NCBI GenBank assembly: GCA_963848675.1
Contig: CAWKEY010000044.1
Coordinates: 186,001 to 250,000, forward strand
From: CAWKEY01 sp963848675
GTDB lineage: Bacteria; Pseudomonadota; Gammaproteobacteria; Methylococcales; Methylomonadaceae
Direction: 5' to 3'
DNA: 64,000 bases
Shown here: in pieces, positions 43,878-51,586 of the stretch
How the letters are laid out: every line of letters begins with the position of its first letter
Numbering within the stretch: the stretch's first letter is position 1
Made by a program: the position numbers and the translations under genes
The notes under the pieces: generated by a model
Seen by the model: only the letters and a program-made list of their open reading frames with translations
The model's database searches: none
What the model was told of the DNA's origin: nothing

Positions 43878-45677
43878 ATGAGTACAGTTGTTGTTGATCC
43901 AGTCACACGCATTGAAGGGCATCTGCGCATTGAGGCAGAAACCGATGAAAATGGTGTCATTACTCGAGCCTCCAGCGCAGGAACAATGTTGCGCGGCATT
44001 GAGATTATTTTAAAGGATCGTGATCCCCGTGATGCGTGGGCATTCACACAGCGAATTTGTGGTGTGTGTACGTCATCACATGCCATCACTTCAGTGCGCG
44101 CAATTGAAGATGCTTTGCAATACAAGATTCCCGTGAATGCCCATATTATTCGCAACCTGATCGATGGCGCTCAATTCGTCCATGATCATGTCGTGCATTT
44201 TTACCATCTGCATGCCCTGGACTGGGTTGATGTGGTGTCTGCGTTGAGTGCGGATCCGGCAGTCACAGCAGGTGTGCAACAATGTATCAGTCCCACCCGT
44301 CAAGAAAATAATACCGCAGCTTATTTTACTGAGGTTAAAACCAAGCTGAAAAATTTCGTTGATTCCGGCCAACTGGGCATTTTCAAAAATGGTTATTGGG
44401 GACATCCTGAATATAGGCTCCCCCCCGAACTCAATTTATTGGCCTTTGCCCATTATCTTGAAGCATTAGCCTGGCAGCGCTATGTGGCACAGCTGCATGC
44501 GGTATTCGGCGGCAAGAATCCGCATCCCAGCTTTGCCGTGGGCGGCATGCCTTGTGCGGTGAGTCTTGACAGTACGGGTTTCCAAACCGAAGGGAATACC
44601 CGAATAGATGCTACGGGGCTTGACTTGGTCGGTAAAGTCATCCAGAAAATGCAAGAATTTGTTAATCAGGTTTATGTACCGGATACGCTCGCCATTGCCG
44701 GTTATTACAAGGACTGGTTTAGCAAAGGCGAAGGCGTAGGTAATTTTTTGACCTATGGTGATTTCCCGTTAACTGCTGGCCTAGCTCGCGGTAGCGATAG
44801 CCTTGTCGATCCCTCTCAATTATTTATTCCACGCGGCGTGATTCTTAACAGGGATCTATCAGTCGTGTATCCCTTGGACATGAATGATAGCGAACAAGTC
44901 CAGGAGTTAGTAAGCAGTTCCTGGTATGACTATAGTGCGGGCAAAGATACGCCTTTGCATCCCTACGCTGGAGAAACAACGCCAAATTACAGCGGACCAA
45001 CACCGCCTTATGCACATTTGGATGTAGATCAGTCTTATTCCTGGGTCAAATCACCTCGCTGGCGAGGCAAGGCGATGGAGGTCGGGCCGCTCGCGCATGT
45101 TTTGATGCTTTACGCCAAAGGTCATGCCGGCACCAAAGACCTGGTTGATAAAACGTTAACCGATCTTAAATTACCCCTTAGCGCGCTCTATTCAACAATG
45201 GGACGTACTGCGGCGAGAACCTTGGAAGCCAAAATTCTTGCTGACGAAATGGCCGGCTGGTTCAAACAGCTTCAGGACAATATCGCTGCGGGCGATTTGC
45301 GCACGCACAATGCCCAATTTTTTGATCCTGCAACCTGGCCCGCACAGGCGAAAGGTGCTGGTTTCCTGGAGGCGCCCAGAGGGGCTCTTGGGCATTGGGT
45401 GGTCATCAATAATGGGAAAATAGCCAACTATCAAGCGGTCGTGCCCACTACCTGGAATGCCGGCCCCAGAACTTTTGTTAAAAGTACCACCGTTCCCGGA
45501 GCTCTTGAAGAAGTTTTGGGACCTTACGAAGCCGCGCTAAAAGGCCATAAATTATTTAACCCTGAGCAGCCTCTTGAAATCCTGCGCACTATTCACAGCT
45601 TCGACCCTTGCATGGGTTGTGCGGTGCACTTGATGGATGCCGATGGCAAAGAACTCATTCAAGTTAAGGTGTTGTAG
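43878..45677 (+). CDS. hupL: [NiFe] hydrogenase large subunit
   Basis: A 599-residue catalytic subunit. The L1 motif RICGVCTSSHA supplies C61 and C64; the L2 motif DPCMGCAVH supplies C578 and C581 for the NiFe site. The 15 residues after H584 are the C-terminal extension removed by the HupD protease. The motifs fit group 1 (respiratory uptake) hydrogenases, which oxidise H2. GAGGAA precedes the ATG. It travels out of the cell folded with the Tat-exported small subunit. Confidence 0.95.
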   Translation: MSTVVVDPVTRIEGHLRIEAETDENGVITRASSAGTMLRGIEIILKDRDPRDAWAFTQRICGVCTSSHAITSVRAIEDALQYKIPVNAHIIRNLIDGAQFVHDHVVHFYHLHALDWVDVVSALSADPAVTAGVQQCISPTRQENNTAAYFTEVKTKLKNFVDSGQLGIFKNGYWGHPEYRLPPELNLLAFAHYLEALAWQRYVAQLHAVFGGKNPHPSFAVGGMPCAVSLDSTGFQTEGNTRIDATGLDLVGKVIQKMQEFVNQVYVPDTLAIAGYYKDWFSKGEGVGNFLTYGDFPLTAGLARGSDSLVDPSQLFIPRGVILNRDLSVVYPLDMNDSEQVQELVSSSWYDYSAGKDTPLHPYAGETTPNYSGPTPPYAHLDVDQSYSWVKSPRWRGKAMEVGPLAHVLMLYAKGHAGTKDLVDKTLTDLKLPLSALYSTMGRTAARTLEAKILADEMAGWFKQLQDNIAAGDLRTHNAQFFDPATWPAQAKGAGFLEAPRGALGHWVVINNGKIANYQAVVPTTWNAGPRTFVKSTTVPGALEEVLGPYEAALKGHKLFNPEQPLEILRTIHSFDPCMGCAVHLMDADGKELIQVKVL

Positions 45678-45728
45678 CAGGAGTTTAATTGATCTGCTCA
45701 ATAAGTATTTATTTTTGGAGAAAAGATA

Positions 45729-46313
45729 ATGTCAAATAAATCGATTCTGGGTGTGCTGATGGCAACAGTTACTCTATTCATTACACCTGCCGTACAAGCC
45801 CATGCGCTCATGTCAGAAGCAACTTCCTGGTTTGCGGGGTTCGCTCATCCTTTGTTGGGCTCAGATCATCTGTTAGCCATGCTGGCTGTCGGCCTGTGGG
45901 CGGCGCAGCAGGGTGGCAGCCGCTTGTGGCAATTACCCATTGCCTTTTTGAGCATGATGCTGCTGGGCGCCATGCTTGGACAAGCGGGCTTGTCGTTGCC
46001 TTTGGTCGAAGCGGGTATCGCAAGTTCATTACTCGTGCTGGGCTTGATGCTGACGTTTGCGATACGACTGTCTATAGTGCCGAGCATGTTGATAGTGGGC
46101 CTGTTTGCCGTGTTTCATGGCTATGCGCATGGTGCGGAAATGCCTCTAACATTGGCCGTGATTGATTATGCTCTAGGTTTTATGCTTGCGACCGCCGTTT
46201 TACACGGATTGGGGATTGCATTGGGTCTACTTGCCCGAAACGTGCAGAACGAAAAGTTACTGCGTGTAGGCGGCATCGCAATCGGTTTAACGGGAGCCTG
46301 GTTATGGATTTGA
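45729..46313 (+). CDS. hupE: HupE/UreJ family nickel transporter
   Basis: The 194-residue protein has a signal peptide (PAVQA at about 23-27), the HupE motif HPLLGSDHLLAMLAVGLWA, and about six membrane helices with FHGYAHGAEMP and VLHGLGIALG. HupE proteins are inner-membrane Ni2+ permeases found in hydrogenase operons. It follows hupL by 51 nt. Confidence 0.92.
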   Translation: MSNKSILGVLMATVTLFITPAVQAHALMSEATSWFAGFAHPLLGSDHLLAMLAVGLWAAQQGGSRLWQLPIAFLSMMLLGAMLGQAGLSLPLVEAGIASSLLVLGLMLTFAIRLSIVPSMLIVGLFAVFHGYAHGAEMPLTLAVIDYALGFMLATAVLHGLGIALGLLARNVQNEKLLRVGGIAIGLTGAWLWI

Positions 46314-46370
46314 GCGTGGAGATAAAACAATGCGATGTAAGTTCAATGAATCAATTGAATGGTGGCCAAA

Positions 46371-48323
46371 ATGCGTAAACAAATAAAAATAATTTTACCG
46401 CAGATGCTGTTAACCCTAGGGGGGCTGATTGCTTATATGCCGGATGGTTTTGCTCAGGGTTCCTACGGAGCCACTGTTGATAGCAACTGTTTAGCGTTTA
46501 ATGGTACACAACCCTATGCTGCCTATAAATTAACACCGGAAGGTATAGCTGATAAATGCACCTTTTGTCATCAACCCTCAACAACTTCAAAAGCGACGAG
46601 AAAAGACCCCCAATTCACATGGTGGCAGAATCAATTAGCGAATGATCCGGCAACTAATCTTCCCTATTTATACCACTTTTGTCCTGATCAAACCAATCAG
46701 GCACCGGATGGCGCTATTAACGCTCCCGCTAATAATACGACAATTAACGTCGGCGTCCCGGTTACTTTTACGGGATCAGGAAGTGATCCTGACAACAATA
46801 CGCCTTTATCGTATGCGTGGTATTTTGGTAGCGGCGCTGCTAATTCAACTTTACAGAACCCATCGATAACGTTTACTACAGCAGGAACTTTCACAGTCAC
46901 TTTGACTGTCACTGACAGTCTGAATCGTGCTGATCCAACCCCAGCGACTATTACGCTTATCGTCAAAGATCCGAATGCCAATCAGGCGCCGGATGGAACA
47001 ATCAATGAGCCCGCGAGTAATTCCGCTATTAAAGTCGGCGGTTCTCTCAACTTTGCAGGCACAGGTAGTGATCCTGACAATAACACGCCTTTAAGTTATG
47101 CCTGGAATTTTGGGGGTGGCGCAGCGAATTCAACAGTGCAAACTCCTGGAAAAGTTATCTTCAATACCGCAGGTATTTATACAGTAACCTTAACGGTAAC
47201 CGACAGCGTAGGCCTCAGTGATCCAACGCCGGCGACCAGAACCGTTACTGTCGATACGACGGCATCAGCCTGTACTGATAATGATGGTGATAAGTTCAGT
47301 CCTGAAGGTGGTGTCTGTGGACCGATAGATTGCAACGATTTTAATGCGGCTATCAATCCTGGAGCAATAGAGGCGTGTAGTGATGGCATCGACAATGATT
47401 GTAATGGCAACAGCGATGCTAATGATGCCCAGTGCAAGGGCACCAGTTGTGTCGGAGATTTGCTTAACCAAATTGAAATTACGTCAGCTACCTGGAAACA
47501 AGATGACAGCAAGCTTTCCGTCAAAGGCCCCTGGCCAACGGCAGGCGCAGCGGTTAAATTGACTGACGCACTCACGGGTTCAGTGCTGGGCACAACTACA
47601 ACCAAAGCCAGCGATGACAGTACTAATTTGAGATGGTCATTTGAGTTAGAGCATCTAGCAATGGCTCCTTGCCGGGTTCGTGTCGAAATTAATGGGCGTT
47701 CGGGCGAGCGCGATGTGGCTTATGCGCCAGCAAATTGCAGTGGCAAACCACCGGCCACCAATAATCCACCTGTTGCAAACGCTGATGCTGCCACAACGAA
47801 ACAAGATGTTCCGGTGAACATAACGGTACTTGCCAATGACACCGATGCCGATAAGGACACGTTAAGCATCATAGTATTTGTTCAGCCTGAACATGGCAAG
47901 GTGACCCAAAATGGCCAAATCCTGGTTTATACTCCAGCATCACGCTATAGCGGCAGTGACAGTTTTACCTATACCATCTCTGATGGACATGGCGGAACGG
48001 CAACTGCAAAGGTCAGTGTCACTGTAGAAAAAGTACTGTTAAATCCAATTAAAGTAGTAATTAATACAGCTGCATGGAATAGAAGCGACAGGAAGTTGTT
48101 AGTGAGTGGATCTGGTGGTGTAAAAGACGCTTCAGTGAAGATACTTAATGCAACTACTAAAGCCACTCTTGGAACTACTGAAGCAGAAGATAATGGCACA
48201 TGGAAGAAAACCATCGAAAAACCATCCGTTGTCCCTTGTAAAGTCCGCGTGGAAATTACCAAAGACACGCAGACTGGCTTCGCCGAGAAACAGGTAAGCA
48301 ATGCGCCCAGAACTTGCAAATAA
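46371..48323 (+). CDS. Exported CXXCH, PKD and MopE-motif protein in the hydrogenase operon
   Basis: With ATG 46371 the product has 650 residues. A signal peptide ends near residue 29 (GFAQG). CTFCH at 63-67 is a c-type heme motif. PKD domains span about 107-198 and 205-294. Residues 301-355 are a MopE-like metal-binding segment (CTDNDGDKFSPEGGVCGPID, SDGIDNDCNG). Then two related modules of about 90 residues (360-456 and 559-649), each with AW or TW, LGTT, PCRVRVEI or PCKVRVEI and a final Cys, flank a cadherin-like domain (465-553, DGHGGTATAKVSVTV). It lies between hupE and hupD and is followed by a terminator. Function unknown. Confidence 0.85.
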   Translation: MRKQIKIILPQMLLTLGGLIAYMPDGFAQGSYGATVDSNCLAFNGTQPYAAYKLTPEGIADKCTFCHQPSTTSKATRKDPQFTWWQNQLANDPATNLPYLYHFCPDQTNQAPDGAINAPANNTTINVGVPVTFTGSGSDPDNNTPLSYAWYFGSGAANSTLQNPSITFTTAGTFTVTLTVTDSLNRADPTPATITLIVKDPNANQAPDGTINEPASNSAIKVGGSLNFAGTGSDPDNNTPLSYAWNFGGGAANSTVQTPGKVIFNTAGIYTVTLTVTDSVGLSDPTPATRTVTVDTTASACTDNDGDKFSPEGGVCGPIDCNDFNAAINPGAIEACSDGIDNDCNGNSDANDAQCKGTSCVGDLLNQIEITSATWKQDDSKLSVKGPWPTAGAAVKLTDALTGSVLGTTTTKASDDSTNLRWSFELEHLAMAPCRVRVEINGRSGERDVAYAPANCSGKPPATNNPPVANADAATTKQDVPVNITVLANDTDADKDTLSIIVFVQPEHGKVTQNGQILVYTPASRYSGSDSFTYTISDGHGGTATAKVSVTVEKVLLNPIKVVINTAAWNRSDRKLLVSGSGGVKDASVKILNATTKATLGTTEAEDNGTWKKTIEKPSVVPCKVRVEITKDTQTGFAEKQVSNAPRTCK

Positions 48324-48356
48324 GTAAGATAAGGCTCGTTTCTGAGTACTAAAAAT

Positions 48357-48401
48357 ACCGCAGGAAAAGTGTAATGCTTTACCTGCGGTTTTTCTTTTTT
48401 T
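48357..48401 (+). terminator. Rho-independent terminator between the PKD gene and hupD
   Basis: ACCGCAGG pairs with CCTGCGGT, extended by AAAG/CTTT, with a loop TGTAATG, followed by TTTTCTTTTTTT. A strong terminator that ends the hupH-hupS-hupL-hupE-PKD transcript and implies a separate promoter or read-through for hupD and the hyp genes. Confidence 0.9.
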
Positions 48402-48450
48402 GTAAAACATATTCGATATGTATATCGAGCAAAGGAATAGCAGTTAAATA

Positions 48451-48951
48451 ATGAATACTTTGGTGTTAGGGCTTGGCAATACCTTATTAGGGGATGAAGG
48501 CATTGGGGTTCATGTTATTCGAAGCTTGCAAAACGAATACGCTGATCTGAACGGCGTCACTTTTTTGGATGGCGGCACCCTCAGTTTTACGTTGGCAAGT
48601 TATATTGAAGAAACAGACAATCTTATTATTATCGACGCTGCGCAGTTAAATAGTTCACCCGGAGAAATTTCTGTTTACGAAGGTGAAAGCATGGATCAAT
48701 TTGTTACCGGCAATAGAAATAAAAGTGTTCACGAAGTCAATATCACTGATATCCTGGCATTAGCTCATCTTAGCGGGCACTTACCAGCGCGCAGGGCTTT
48801 AATAGGCATTCAACCTCAGTTAATCGACTGGTCAGATTCACTCAGCGAGTCTGTTGCGGATGCCATTCCTGAGGTCTGTAAAGTTACCCATGATCTAATC
48901 ATGAGATGGCAGCAGGAGTCATTGGTAATTCAGATGCCTGAATCCATTTAA
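48451..48951 (+). CDS. hupD: Hydrogenase maturation endopeptidase HupD (HyaD-like)
   Basis: The 166-residue protein has LGLGNTLLGDEGIGVHVIR (Glu as nickel ligand), FLDGGTLSF, and HEVNITDIL with the conserved His. It cleaves the C-terminal tail of the large subunit after nickel insertion. It starts 50 nt after the terminator. Confidence 0.93.
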   Translation: MNTLVLGLGNTLLGDEGIGVHVIRSLQNEYADLNGVTFLDGGTLSFTLASYIEETDNLIIIDAAQLNSSPGEISVYEGESMDQFVTGNRNKSVHEVNITDILALAHLSGHLPARRALIGIQPQLIDWSDSLSESVADAIPEVCKVTHDLIMRWQQESLVIQMPESI

Positions 48952-48979
48952 TAACGAATATCACGCTGGAGAAGATTTA

Positions 48980-49216
48980 ATGTGTCTTGCGATTCCTATG
49001 CAAATCAGCCATATCGACGGCTATAACGCGCGTTGTACAGCCAAGGGTGTGCAACGGGAAGTGAGTTTATTTTTGTTGCAGGACGATGATATGCAGGTAG
49101 GCGATTACGTACTGATCCATGTGGGTTATGCCATCCAGAAAATTTCTGAGGAAGACGCGCAAACGGCTTGGGAATTGTTTGACGAGATGTTTTTGCAGGA
49201 AGCGGACAGTGCATGA
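48980..49216 (+). CDS. hypC: Hydrogenase maturation chaperone HypC
   Basis: A 78-residue HypC starting MCLAIPMQI; Cys2 binds the Fe(CN)2CO precursor with HypD. The body has the OB-like GDYVLIHVGYAIQKI motif. GGAGAA precedes the ATG. It overlaps hypA by 8 nt. Confidence 0.95.
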   Translation: MCLAIPMQISHIDGYNARCTAKGVQREVSLFLLQDDDMQVGDYVLIHVGYAIQKISEEDAQTAWELFDEMFLQEADSA

Positions 49217-49559
49217 ACTTTCGCTATGCCAGGATTTGCTGGATCAGGTAACCGCCATTGCCAAAACGCATCATGCCGAAAAAGTGGTGCGGATTATTGT
49301 CAGAATAGGGCCGTTGTCGGGCGTCGAAGCCAAATTGTTAGAATGCGCGTTCAGTATCAGTTGTGTCGGCACGCTGGCCGAAGCGGCCGAATTATTATTG
49401 GAAGCTCAGCCTGTCAGAGTTTCGTGTAATGTTTGCGCGCTGGAATCGGACGCTACAGTCAATAATCTGGTTTGCCGGCACTGTGGTGACAACGACACCC
49501 GTCTCCTCAGCGGTGACGAACTGATTCTGGCGCGCGTTGAATTAGAGGGTGTGGATTGA
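49209..49559 (+). CDS. hypA: Nickel metallochaperone HypA
   Basis: GTG 49209 gives the invariant HypA start (M)HELSLCQDLL, whose His2 binds nickel; the frame is open further upstream but only inside hypC. The zinc motif is CNVCA with CRHCG. The 116-residue protein delivers nickel to the large subunit with HypB. It overlaps hypC. Confidence 0.94.
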   Translation: MHELSLCQDLLDQVTAIAKTHHAEKVVRIIVRIGPLSGVEAKLLECAFSISCVGTLAEAAELLLEAQPVRVSCNVCALESDATVNNLVCRHCGDNDTRLLSGDELILARVELEGVD

Positions 49560-49595
49560 GTCCATGCCTCAAGACTATTTGTACGGAGTTTGATC

Positions 49596-50435
49596 ATGTG
49601 TAATACCTGTGGCTGTAATGTGACTGCTGGCAATCGCCATTTACTCTTGACCCCATCCAAACCAAAATCGGTGACCGCCGTTTCTGTAATGGGGAACTTG
49701 CTCAAACATAATAATGAGCAGGCCGAGCGCAACCGGGCCAGTTTTGACGCCCAAGGCGTTTTGGTGATTAATTTGATGTCTTCCCCTGGGTCTGGGAAAA
49801 CCGCCCTGCTGGAAACGACCATCCGCAAGCTTAAAGATACAGTCAACATGGCCGTTATTGAAGGCGATTTGGAAACAGAAAATGATGCCGATCGCATTCG
49901 GGCACAGGGCGTCCCTGCTTACCAAATCACCACCGGTACGGCTTGCCATCTGGATGCGCATTTGATCGAGGGGGCGCTGCCGCATCTTGATCTGGCTGCT
50001 ATCGATGTATTGTTTATTGAAAATGTTGGCAATTTGGTTTGCCCCGCCAGTTTTGATTTGGGGCATCACCGCAATGTCACTTTGTTGTCGGTCACCGAAG
50101 GCGACGACAAACCGGCTAAATATCCGGTCATGTTTCGCGCGGCTGACCTGATGCTGATCACCAAGACCGACCTGTTACCATACCTGGACGATTTTTCCAT
50201 CGAAAAAGCTGAACAGTGCCAGCGTGCCCTGGCCACTCAGGCACCCGTGTTGCCGCTTTCCAGTCGGTCGGGCGCAGGTTTGGATGCTTGGTTGCAATGG
50301 TTGCAACAGGAAGTTAGTGAGCACAAGCTTCGGCTAAAGCAACAACAAACCGTCAAGCCCCGGGTACAACAGGATGGTCTCAAACTGCATCTGCAAGCCC
50401 CGGAAGTGCATTTTCATCCGGTCGCCCAGGCCTGA
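49596..50435 (+). CDS. hypB: Nickel-insertion GTPase HypB
   Basis: The 279-residue protein begins MCNTCGC (N-terminal nickel site CxxCGC) and has the P-loop SSPGSGKTALLE, GDLETENDADRI and FIENVGNLVCPASFDLG for GTP and metal binding. It lacks the His-rich stretch seen in some HypB proteins. I take ATG 49596 as start with CGGAG upstream; a TTG 6 nt earlier is also open. Confidence 0.95.
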   Translation: MCNTCGCNVTAGNRHLLLTPSKPKSVTAVSVMGNLLKHNNEQAERNRASFDAQGVLVINLMSSPGSGKTALLETTIRKLKDTVNMAVIEGDLETENDADRIRAQGVPAYQITTGTACHLDAHLIEGALPHLDLAAIDVLFIENVGNLVCPASFDLGHHRNVTLLSVTEGDDKPAKYPVMFRAADLMLITKTDLLPYLDDFSIEKAEQCQRALATQAPVLPLSSRSGAGLDAWLQWLQQEVSEHKLRLKQQQTVKPRVQQDGLKLHLQAPEVHFHPVAQA

Positions 50436-50458
50436 AACGTCCGTCACAGGTATCCACG

Positions 50459-51571
50459 ATGCACACCGCCCAAGAATGGCTGAAAAAAATTTGCGATTTA
50501 CCATTGCCAAACAAAGTTCGCTTGATGAATGTGTGCGGTGGACACGAGCGTTCCATATCCATGGCCGGTTTGCGCAAGGCCCTGCCGAGTCAGATCGATC
50601 TGATTCCCGGCCCCGGTTGTCCGGTCTGTGTCTGCCCAGAGCAAGACATCTATCAGGCCATTCAAATGGCTTTGCACGAAGATATTGTGCTGGTCAGCTT
50701 TGGCGACATGCTGCGGGTGCCGGTTAATGTAGCTAAAAAGGACATTCGCTCGCTGGAACAGGCCAAAGCCGCCGGTGCAGACGTGCGCCCGGTTGCCTCG
50801 CCGCAGGAAGCAGTCAAAATAGCCAAAGCAGAGCCGCACAAAACCGTGGTGTTCTTTGCCGCCGGTTTCGAAACCACCATTGCCCCGGTGGCCGGCATGA
50901 TCGCCGAAGGCATTCCGGAGAATTTGCTGCTGTTACTGAGCGGCCGGCTGACGTGGCCGGCGGTTGCCATGTTACTGGAATCGGAGCAACCCGGCTTTGA
51001 TGCTTTGATCGCGCCGGGCCATGTTTCTACCGTGATGGGGCCTGAGGAATGGTCGTTTGTGGTCGATCGCCACCATATACCCGCTGCCATCGCTGGATTT
51101 ACCCCGGAAAGCCTGTTGGCTGCGACCTATTCGGTATTGAGGCAGTTGATAGAGCAGCGGCCTTTTTTGGATAATTGTTACTCGCAGGTCGTCAAACTCA
51201 ACGGTAATCCAGTGGCCAAGCGCTTAATCGAAACCACGCTGGACGTGGTCGATGCGCCCTGGCGGGGCATCGGTGTCATTCCGGCTTCAGGTTACGAGTT
51301 AAATGATCGTTATGCTGAACACAATGTTCGTTTACGTTTTCCAGATTTTGCCAAACAAGCACGCGAAAATGCCGGCGAAATGCCGCCGGGCTGTGATTGC
51401 GCCAGGGTGGTGTTAGGTAAAATCACACCATTGGAATGTCGTATCTATGGCTCACCCTGCACACCGCGCAATCCAGTCGGCCCTTGCATGGTGTCTGATG
51501 AAGGCGCTTGTCGCATCTGGTGGGCAAGCGGTCTGCGTAAAGAGCCGGCTGAAATTATTGACGTTTCTTGA
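50459..51571 (+). CDS. hypD: Hydrogenase Fe-ligand assembly protein HypD
   Basis: A 370-residue HypD with NVCGGHERSI, PGPGCPVCVCP and GFETTIAPVAG, and a C-terminal cysteine set (MPPGCDCARVVLGKI, ECRIYGSPCTPRNPVGPCM) that binds the 4Fe-4S cluster. It builds the Fe(CN)2CO unit with HypC. It follows hypB by 23 nt. Confidence 0.95.
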   Translation: MHTAQEWLKKICDLPLPNKVRLMNVCGGHERSISMAGLRKALPSQIDLIPGPGCPVCVCPEQDIYQAIQMALHEDIVLVSFGDMLRVPVNVAKKDIRSLEQAKAAGADVRPVASPQEAVKIAKAEPHKTVVFFAAGFETTIAPVAGMIAEGIPENLLLLLSGRLTWPAVAMLLESEQPGFDALIAPGHVSTVMGPEEWSFVVDRHHIPAAIAGFTPESLLAATYSVLRQLIEQRPFLDNCYSQVVKLNGNPVAKRLIETTLDVVDAPWRGIGVIPASGYELNDRYAEHNVRLRFPDFAKQARENAGEMPPGCDCARVVLGKITPLECRIYGSPCTPRNPVGPCMVSDEGACRIWWASGLRKEPAEIIDVS

Positions 51572-51586
51572 GTTTGATCGCGCAGC

